DNA of 64,000 nucleotides from Sabellastarte sp. h YS-2021 (Eukaryota > Annelida > Polychaeta > Sabellida > Sabellidae): contig OZ024935.1 of the NCBI GenBank assembly GCA_964017235.1, forward strand, positions 8,370,001 to 8,434,000. The letters are read 5' to 3'. Numbering within the stretch: the stretch's first letter is position 1; the number at the start of each line of letters is the position of its first letter. The notes under the pieces were generated by a model. The model saw only the letters and a program-made list of their open reading frames with translations, was not told the origin of the DNA and made no database searches. This document shows positions 55,883-64,000 of the stretch, piece by piece. A program made the translations under genes and the position numbers.

Positions 55883-57121
55883 CTCTCTGGCAGGATTTTT
55901 AGAGACATTGAAGCAGTAAAGAACACTCATAGATGTCAACCACTACCCAAGAGATCAGCCACTATTACCAGAGAGTCACAGGTCGGGATACTGCCAACAA
56001 CCAATCCACAGGCGTCTAGTTTCAATCAGGCAGCAGCAGGCAGGAGTTCTAGCAGTTATGTCTACTACACACCAAGCCCCATTGGCTTTGGAATCCCTCC
56101 ATCAGTGGTCACAGTACAGGACGAGGGCTGTAGACACAACTTAAGTGGAATACTAAGCAGCTACCAGATCTAACAACAACACAGATCATTGAGCAGTCTC
56201 AGCAGCCACAGCAGCAGCTCTTCACCATTACCACCACAGCACCGCCTCAACAGTAGCAGCCTCCTCAGTAGCCAGCCAGTCCAGGTGGGTCTCATACCCC
56301 CATAGGCAATTTTCATGGCCGCCCAAATCTTCGAAAAACAATTATTGGCTGCAAGTTGTTCAAATACCCCTTTCAAAACATAACAGTTCAGTACAAATAC
56401 TTAAACAAAAAAAAAGCCCAGCACCCACACCACCCCAAACATGAAACAAATAACCCATGGTTAATACACATAACAACAGAAGGCCACATAGAAAAAAAAT
56501 TAATTAACCCCTAATATGGCCAATAATCTGCCCTCTTTTAGCTGAAAATCCAAGGGATTGGTTTAAATATGTAAAAACAAAGTCCAAAACTCCCACCCTC
56601 CCTAGAGTTAAAAGATATTATGTTGTCACAAAGCCACCAACAAACAAACAAACAAACCCAATATAAAACTTAAGCCCCAACCAACAAACAGACAAACCCA
56701 ATAGCAAACATAAACCCAACCAACCAACTGACAAACAATTTTGTAAACATAACTCCCCACAACCAACAGATGAACCATATTGTAAGGAGAACCAAGTGAA
56801 GTGGAATGAAAAAGTTCAGATTTGCAATAAAGGAAAACATTTCAGTTTCAGTTATTTTTCCCGAATAAAAGCCAAATGTAAATGAAATTAGGGTGTAGCT
56901 TTCAGAATATATGCAATATTTATTCCATGTAGCAAGTTATGTTTGACATTGGGTTTGTCTGTTTGTTGGGTGCGTGACTTCTGTTGGGCATTGGGTTTGT
57001 CTGTTTGTTGGTTGGGTGACTTATGTTGGGAAATGGTTGTGATATTTGGAACAAGCACAGCTGATTATTTGTTTTTGGAATATTAGGTAGTCCTGATAAG
57101 GACTGGTTACTGCAGTAGCAT

Positions 57122-58314
57122 TTATATTCTGCCATTTTGCCAGGCCACTGCTCCCTCATTATTGAAATAGTCATTGAGGTAATCCCTCTGTCTTTTGGCT
57201 TCTCTAGCAGGGTTTCTGTCGGGAGGCTGTTGGACACCATGTTGACCTTGATACTGGCTTCTCAGTATATTGTGCAGAACCACAGAGGTAAATACCACTT
57301 CCCTGACTGTTTCTGGGGGTAGTTCAATAGTGGTCAACATCACTCTGAATCTTGAGACCAGGATGCCAAAAGCGTTTTCAACAACTCTCCTGCCCCTTAA
57401 TATTCTGTAGTTGGCAATCCTTTCCTCTCTGGTTAACATCCTTCTGCCATAGGGTTTCATCAGCCAGGTCTTCAGGCAAGGGCATCATCTGCCAGAATAA
57501 AGTTAGGAACATCTGTACCACCCTGGGTTATAGGTGCTGGGTCAAGGAAGCCTATCTTTCCATCATCAATCTTCCTCAGTACCCGCATCCACCCATCTGA
57601 ACTTGTACTGTCCATCAACCAAGCCCAACATTACTATTGAAAAGAATCCCTTATAGTTGTGGTACAGGGCTCCAGAGTTCTTGGGTTTCTTCAGGACCAC
57701 ATGCTTTCTATCAAGGGCTCCCAGGGCATGTGGAACATTCCACCTGATCCTGAATTCCCTTTCCAGTTCTTTCCACTCATCTAGAGTAGAGGACATCTGA
57801 GGTACTCTCTGGTAAACTCATCCTGGATGGCCCTGCAGACCTTGGGTAGAAACTTGGAAGGTGGATCTGCCAGCCATGAACTGACAGGATAATGATGTGT
57901 ATGACTCTCCAGTAGCCAGATATCTGATGGTGAGGGCTACATTTTCCCCCACACTGATTGGAGCTCTGCAGTTGGTAGCCTGCCTGGCTAGATGTGGTTC
58001 CAGTCTAGTCTTTATCATTTCAAAGAATTCTAGGGTCATCCTCATGAAATTGGTGAATCCTGGAATGTCTGTGGCATACAGTTCAGCCATAATGTTGTGG
58101 TAGGCCCCCTCTCCTCTCTCTGTAGTAGCCATGGCCTGATCCACATGTTGTGCCTTCTTTTAGGTCTCTGTCTGGCTGGTGGTGGGGATGGAGGTGCTGG
58201 TGGTGGTTGCTGTGGTTGATGTAGAAATAGCAAATACATCATTATATGTAACTGAATAAAAACTAAAAAAGCCCTAACTTGTTGCTGAAGCTGTCTACCA
58301 TTGAAAGGTGGCAT
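57122..58314 (-). pseudogene. PIF/Harbinger DDE transposase (HARBI1-like), frameshifted
   Basis: The DDE nuclease that cuts and joins Harbinger ends. Minus-strand pieces in order: Pro-rich start and RRHNMWIRPWLLQREERG (to about 58110); AYHNIMAELYATDIPGFTNF and VALTIRYLATGESYTSLS; the WKELEREFRIRWNVPHALGALD segment with the first catalytic Asp (about 57690); PNFILADDAL with the second Asp (about 57500); and RRVVENAFGILVSRFRV with the catalytic Glu (about 57390). The pieces lie in different frames, with changes near 58110, 57800-57850, 57775 and 57490. The C-terminus ends with EGAVAWQNGRI. Catalytic residues survive, but the reading frame does not. Confidence 0.8.
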
Positions 58315-59065
58315 CCTGCTGTGTTCCCAGAAAAGTAATGATGATTAGATCGCAGAATTTATATATATATATACCCAGAAAATCCATTTTTTTTGCAAAA
58401 CAAGAATCGTCCACATTGGTCAGGGGAAGACTGAGGAGGCCACAGGACGCCTGAGGAAGCCGGGACTTAATCAGGGTTTAGTCGGGGCTTAGTCCCAGGA
58501 GTCCTGAGGCATCCTGGTACCCAGTCGGTATGTCTGCGACTAGATCGTGCTATAAACCTACCAGAAAACTGGCTTAGTCGGTTCTTAGTCCCAGAACAGT
58601 CGGGGACTGTCTGGGGCCACCTGGGGCCTCCTCAGGCTTCCTGAGGCTGATCCAAACTTAATCCCAGGTTTTAATACCGATTCAGTATTCCCGCCAATTT
58701 TACCTTTTTTTTACTGACTGTCGGTCGAGGACAGGATTGGGGCTTAGTCCTTTGGTGGAACAGGGGCATTAGAAACCAACAAACCCAAGTAACTACTTGT
58801 TATCCTTAAATTAAATTACTTAAATTTTATAATATCATCATTTTTTCCTTCTGTTTATTGTTCAACATAAAATGTTTGTGACCTTCATTTCTGGACAAAC
58901 ATATAGTTTTTCTTGCATTTTGCTCAATTCACAATAATCAGTGTACAAATGCATAAGCAAATGCAACAAATATAGTACATACAACATGAGAAAGATATCA
59001 GTTACAGAACTTCCAGTCGTTTTCTTGTACAATGATGTTTGCAGAAATGGCAGAGAAATTTTATA

Positions 59066-60876
59066 CCCTGCAGGCATGCAACTTTGAAATCTGGTTAAAT
59101 CCAATGTAGAAATCTGGTTGAAATATGTGTAGATTTTGCAAACTGTTTGTAGTTGGATCCAACCAGTGAAATCATGTTAAACCAACTGTTGAAATCTGGT
59201 TGTATTTATGGGTGAAAGTTGGTTAAAATACATGTAGATGATGCAAACAGATTTTGGTTGGATCCAGTGTATGATGTAGGGTTGAATTCATTGGGTAAAA
59301 TCTGGTTATTTACATTGTCTTCTTTATTTTAATCCTTAATTGTAGCTTGTGTGTCATAATTATAGCTTCTTAACAATATTATACAATAACTATCCATAAG
59401 CATATTTTACAATTTAGATACAACTTCAAAGTATTTAATTCTTCCTAAGATGACGTATGATTCATTGTATATTCAACAATATTCTATGTCTGATGACATT
59501 GTAATGACATATAATTTTGCATCAGCTTTCAAATATAATGATCAAGATATGTAAATCCATATTTTCAAACTAGATATCCATTTTTATGCTATTATTAGGA
59601 CCAGTATATTATTCAATGTCTTCAATTGAAATTCTTTTGGTGAACTTTTGAAACAATTTTTTTCTTTGTAAATAACAAACAATTGTGACATTATTTATAT
59701 CTTCAGTATTTCATCCAATCAGTTTCTTTTAAATGTTTTATTAAGTTGGCTATAACTATATTATAATTATAAAGAAGCTATAATCTTGTACCAAAGCCAC
59801 AATGCTCAGTTCAGATGCTTATGTCTCGTACAACTTTGTCTTATAAACTGAAAAAAAAACACTAGAAAAACCACATTTGTAGAACTCCAACCATTACTCC
59901 CCACCTTAATTAGTTGTCAATTTTTATCACAGAGAAAACAGACCTAAAGAAGTAAACACCATGCATGCAATTGAGCAAGGGTAAGCCCCCACCTCCACCC
60001 CTACTGTGTTATCTAATTACATTTAGCCACAGGCCTAATGTTTTGTGTAGCAGGGTACAGATAAGAAAAGCCAGGAACCCACCCCCAACTTCACTGTTGT
60101 GTGATAAAATATTATAGCTTAGGTTCTCTGTATAGAGAAGTTTTTCAGTGTAAACTTGCAAACTGAAAACTAGTTTTTGTGTATGGGAGAATTTGAGAAA
60201 CAAAGTTTTTTTTATTAAGTTTGTTATTAAGTTGATGAATAAGTTTGAATTTATCTTTCTTTTAAAGATAATTTTGACTTATAAATGTCTTTTTTAATTA
60301 TCAGGAATTGCATTAATCAAAATATAACTATAAATTATAAAAATAATATTTGGGTGCATCAGTTTTGTTGTTGCTATAAATTAATAAGGAGAATGGATAA
60401 AAATGTACAAGTACATGCGCACACATTCTTAATCATCTTTATAATTTTTAAAAATTAATCTTTGCTTTATAAATACCTAAAATTCAAAAACTATTGCAAT
60501 AATAGTTCTTTCAAAAAGTTAGACGTAATCACTATATTACCCTCTAGAAAAAGAATTTTCAATCAACGATCACTAGTCATTCATTTCCCAACGTTCAACC
60601 TGTTTTCTATTCAATAACATGATTAAGATTTCATGTAAAAAAAAAACTATCAAGTATCACTACTTTTCCCAGTCAGAAATCTAGCTCTGAAATAGTGTTG
60701 AAATTGGGTCAGTGTCAATTTTTCAACCAAAAATCACCATGATTTCTGGTCAAAATATCACTACTTTTTCATGTCAGAAAACTAATTTAGATTTAGGAGT
60801 TGATAATGTGGATTTCAACGTCTGGACCGGTTTTTAACTCTAAATCAACGACATTTCAAGGAGTGTGCCTGCTGGG
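59066..60876. mobile_element. 1.8-kb non-autonomous TIR element with GAAATCTGGTTG motifs
   Basis: The left end CCCTGCAGGCATGCAACTTT and the reverse complement of the right end CCCAGCAGGCACACTCCTTG align for about 35 bp, each leading into TTGAAAT.T.GTT. GAAATCTGGTT-type words repeat inside the left end. The paralogous repeat at 20835-20870 reads GATTTTATAGTCACTG where this copy has TTTTATA, the element, then AAGTCACTG, an apparent empty site. The interior is AT-rich and has no transposase. Confidence 0.65.
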
Positions 60877-60929
60877 AAGTCACTGCTACACTGCTACTAC
60901 TCTGCAAAGGAGGGTATGTTTTTGCCTGG

Positions 60930-61655
60930 GACTGTTTGTCCATCTGTCTGTCTGTCTGTTTGTTTGTTTGTTAACAAAATAGCTCAAAAACTTTTAGACA
61001 GATTTTGATGAAATTTTCGGGGTATGTCCAAATGAAGGAAGAAATGCTTGAATTTTGGGAGTGATCTGGATCACTATCTGGATCTTCTGGATCCATGAAA
61101 TGTAATTTTTAAAGACAGATACCTCAAAAAATTATGGATGCATTTTGATTAAATTTTCAGGAAATGTCCTAAATGGGATGAGGAACATGTTGTTACATTT
61201 TGGGAGTTAATCTGGAACGCTGTCTCGACATCTGGATCCAAGCTGCCAGATGTGTTTGTAAACGAGATAACTCAAAAACTTAAGGACGAATTTGATGAAA
61301 TTTTCAGGATATGTCTGAAAAAGTAAAAGGATGAAATGATTGAATTTTGGAAGTGATCCGGATCACTATATGGATCTTTTGGATCCGTGAAATGCAATTT
61401 TTAAAGACAGATACCTCAAAAAGAAAGTTATGGCTGGATTTTATCACATTTTCAGGAAATGGCCTAAATGGGACAAAGAACAAGTGATTAGATTTTGGGA
61501 GTGATCTGGATCACTGTCTGCATCATCTGGATCCAGGCTTTAATAAAAGGAAGTTAGAGCCACATAATTTTAGGGTGGATTTTGATGATAGTCCACAAAT
61601 TGAGCTCCCTTGGTGGAGGCCTGCGCTCTCTGAGTGCTCTTGTTGCATAATTGAT
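60930..61655. repeat. Tandem-core dispersed repeat, four units of about 147 bp
   Basis: Anchors AAATTTTC after TTTTGATG occur at 61011, 61151, 61298 and 61446 (the last a variant). Units carry ATAACTCAAAAACTTA, GTGATCTGGATCACT and CTGGATCC words. It is preceded by (TCTG)n/(TTTG)n at 60936-60972 and ends GCGCTCTCTGAGTGCTCTTG. This type is widespread in molluscs and other marine animals, from memory. Confidence 0.65.
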
Positions 61656-62040
61656 TTAACATAGACTAATCATACTTCTAAAAAAAAATAAATAAAATAA
61701 AATAAAAAACAATCCACCAGCCCCCTAGGTGCATGCATATATTTAAATTTTATCACTCAAGGAGACAAAACATACAATCCCCCTCCCCAGACACGCAAAG
61801 AGAAAAGGAATGGGATTTAAAATTGACTGAAAAAAGATTTAATTTTACTAGTACTAACACACTGGTTACTTCCTAACAGATTATCACATACATGTGTATA
61901 TATCGCATTAGTAACTTTATAACAACTGCAACATTTCCACCCAAATGCTAATTGATGGCATATATGTGTGCATAATGAAATCTCAGGCTCAAATATAATG
62001 TTACATAGCGGGGTATTGGGGGTAAGGCCTGCAAACTAGC

Positions 62041-63035
62041 CAGTAAACATTAGAAACGTTTTAAAACAGTTCCAACGTTTAAAAATTATTTAAACGCCAT
62101 GTTATGGTTTTTTGAAATGTTACAAAGTAACTGTTTACACTGTAATGTTTGAAAAATGTTTTACAAGCATTCTATATACAAACATTTTTACTGAAAACAT
62201 TTATAAAATAACTCAAGAAACTAGGTTTGACTGGACACGTTTTTTAAACATTTATAAAATAGCTGAAGAAATGAAGGGTATTCTGATAAACCTTCACTTT
62301 CAAATATGTTCAAACAAAGATGGCGGTGAGCAATAATAGGGGTTATTAGAGGACTTTGTCGAAAATTGCCCCACATGCAATCCCTAAAAGTAAGAATTGA
62401 ATAGGGGCACAACTTTTAATCCACTATCTTACAATTTTAGTATACATAAACCATTTTAAAACATTATAATAAATGGTTTTCATACCATTAACTTTTAACC
62501 AATGTCAAACGTCAAACCCCAAAATATTTACTGGGTAGGCAATGCCAAAAGCAAAGGTTTTGGAGTGAGCTGTTCCATTGGCCACCTTTTCTTGGTTGTA
62601 CCAAGATCTTTTTGCTCGTAAACCTATTGGGAACCTTGGAATTGTCTTGAAATTGTAAACCATTTATCTCCCTCCCTTGCAAGGACCATAAAAGTATACA
62701 CTTGTCAAAGAAGTCCATCCTGATTGTTTTTATGATAAAACGTATTTAGATAGGATTAAAAAGATTCCCATATAATGGGTTTACATTGGCTTTCCGATGA
62801 GGATGGGGTTAACAAGATGACATCAAAGGTTTGTGATTCCCCATATAACCCCCACAAATTCAGGCATTCATTTCATGGCTAGCAATCGAGAAGTACACAT
62901 ACTTTGTGAGATATAATTGTACATAGTATCATTGGACTTAATACTCTATAATAGTTTGGATATCACTTAGTAGCATAACTGTTTTTCGAGATCATTTTAT
63001 AAGGTGTTACATTAAGCCACATTAAGTTGTTGTCA
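62041..63035. other. Gene-free stretch, nothing firm
   Basis: AT-rich sequence. AACGTTTAAA-type words at 62052-62085 resemble the motifs of the fold-back element at 49900. No gene is supported. Confidence 0.4.
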
Positions 63036-63036
63036 T

Positions 63037-64000
63037 TATGCCACTAAAAAGAAGCAGAAGAGAATGCCTGCTGCAACAGACAGACTGACAGACAGACTAT
63101 GTCAAGAAGCCCAGAGAGTGAGAGTGGGAGTGTGCCTGAGACACAGGCAGCTACTATGGAGATCACACAGGAGGCTACTATGGAAGCAACGCAGGATGCT
63201 ACACGGGGCTACTATGGAGGCCACACAGGGGGCTTCAGAGGAGAGCAAGGGGATAGTTCTGTGTTGAATGAGGAAGGTGAGTTAAAGCTGGTTGAATTTC
63301 TTAAGGATAATGAACTGTTGTACAAGAGACTCATGGACCATAAAGATCCAAACAAGAGGGAGGCCGTATGGGATAAATTTTGATAAGATGGATAAGGCTG
63401 CCTGTAAGAGATGGTTCCAGAGCCAGAGGGCAATGTATGGCAAGACTATACATATGAAGTCTGGGCAGGGAGCACCTCATCTCACAGATAAGCAGAACTG
63501 GCTCAAGAAGACCTTTGGGTTTCCTACACACCCACATCATTCGCAATTATTCACCCAAGAGTGCCTTTAAGCCAGCCCATGAAGTAACAGTGTCAAGACT
63601 GCCTGATGTCGTCCATGGAACAACAACAAAGTTTACTGAAGCAATCTGTACTACATTTGGGCCCACAGGCATCTTTACATGGTCAAGACAGACCCAGCAG
63701 CCGATACAGGTCCAGCAGCAGTGTCGACCAGCACCATCAAGCACAGCCCATACAACATGTAAATCACCTCTAGCAACAGATGCCACTGCCTGTGCCACAT
63801 ATCCAGCAACCCATACAGCAGCAGATGCAGTAGCCCATTCAACACATGCAACAGCCCATTCAACAGATACAGCAGCCCATTCAACACCAGATGCAACAGC
63901 TCATTCAGCAGTAAATGCAGCATCTCCTTCAACAGCAAACACAGTCGCCTGTACAGTCAGTTACACAGCAACACTGTGACGTACCACTGCAGAGTCTAAC
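63037..64000 (+). pseudogene. Second Harbinger-type MADF ORF, frameshifted, runs off window
   Basis: It starts around ATGCCACTAAAAAG (63037). Coding parts in order: a short-repeat stretch (GGCTACTATGGAG words), then EEGELKLVEFLKDNELLYKR and KREAVWDKF, and after a frame change DKMDKAACKRWFQSQRAMYG, GQGAPHLTDKQNWLKKTFGF. These match the MADF-like protein at 55037-55882 in order. The tail (63700-63980) in its most plausible frame is glutamine-rich, built of PIQ and MQQ repeats with some stops. The ORFs with His-Ala-Thr repeats are shadows of it. A transposase may lie beyond the right edge. Confidence 0.6.

Larger units (their letters stand above)
53002..58768. mobile_element. PIF/Harbinger DNA transposon with nested LINE
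   Basis: The left end TGTTGGTGTTCCACCACACG and the reverse complement of the right end TGCCCCTGTTCCACCAAAGG align, followed on both sides by GACTAAGCC. TAA lies outside the left end and TTA outside the right. Long subterminal zones (53160-53530 and 58400-58700) are rich in CCTCAGG, CTTAGTCCCAGG and GGCTTCCT motifs. Inside are a plus-strand MADF-like ORF and a convergent minus-strand DDE transposase, the usual Harbinger pair. A 1.3-kb LINE fragment is nested at 53580-54880. The transposase is frameshifted, so this copy is probably not autonomous. Confidence 0.8.
58860..62040. repeat. Dispersed repeat (paralogue of 20395-21535), interrupted
   Basis: 58945-59050 matches 20470-20580, including AATGCATAAGCAAATGCAAC and GAAAGATATCAGTTACAGAA. 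61715-62040 matches 20960-21530, with GGTGCATGCATA, TTAAATTTTATCACT and ATATATGTGTGCAT. In between lie a TIR element (59066-60876) and a tandem-core repeat (60940-61640) that the first copy lacks. Confidence 0.6.

Noticed and set aside
63515-63979. 154-codon His/Ala/Thr-repeat ORF at the right end
   Set aside because: Out-of-frame reading of the glutamine-rich tail of the MADF ORF.

Overview
This window looks like a piece of an animal nuclear genome. It is AT-rich and intron-bearing, and it is packed with transposable elements. The mix (CR1/L2-type LINEs, a Ty3/Gypsy element, a tyrosine-recombinase DIRS-type element, PIF/Harbinger, tandem-core repeats ending in motifs common in molluscan genomes, and a SINE-like fragment) suggests a marine invertebrate, probably a lophotrochozoan. 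That placement is inference. I see no bacterial-type genes, rRNA, CRISPR array or convincing tRNA gene.

Left part (1-17.2 kb). The only recognisable host gene is on the minus strand. Six exons, at about 17.18, 16.3, 13.0, 10.7, 5.0 and 4.0 kb, have good splice sites and compatible phases. They encode the start of a protein with two RRM-like domains, each split by an intron, joined by acidic linkers. This resembles the N-terminal region of PARP14/PARP10-type proteins. The last visible exon ends in a splice donor, so the gene continues beyond the left edge. A nearly complete but broken LINE sits in its fourth to fifth exon interval, and several small inverted-repeat elements lie in the other introns or nearby.

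Middle (17.2-42 kb). After a gene-poor stretch with a TIR element comes a complete, very young Ty3/Gypsy retrotransposon (22809-31711). Its 421-bp LTRs differ at one base and it has a 4-bp target duplication. Two recoding signals are visible: a UUUAAAC slippery site with a stem-loop at the gag stop, and an in-frame UAA followed by a perfect 8-bp stem between protease and reverse transcriptase. Next comes a degenerate DIRS-order element (32783-40073) with gag, RT-RNase H and tyrosine recombinase, framed by split direct repeats in the order A1, B1, A2, B2. There is an unexpected 1.1 kb between A2 and B2. Small duplications, a SINE-like piece and a LINE tail follow.

Right part (42-64 kb). This holds inverted arrays of a 147-bp repeat and a second copy of the tandem-core repeat family that opens the window. 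It also holds a 3.35-kb fold-back element whose arms are arrays of a 20-bp self-palindromic unit, a 0.69-kb fold-back element built of AAACGTTTATA motifs, and a PIF/Harbinger transposon (53002-58768). The Harbinger carries a MADF-like ORF and a convergent broken DDE transposase, and a 5'-truncated LINE is nested inside it. A dispersed repeat seen also at 20.4-21.5 kb follows, interrupted by a 1.8-kb TIR element. The window ends inside a second Harbinger-type MADF ORF with a glutamine-rich tail.

The genes do not form an operon or pathway. Apart from the one host gene, they are separate mobile elements, several nested in one another.
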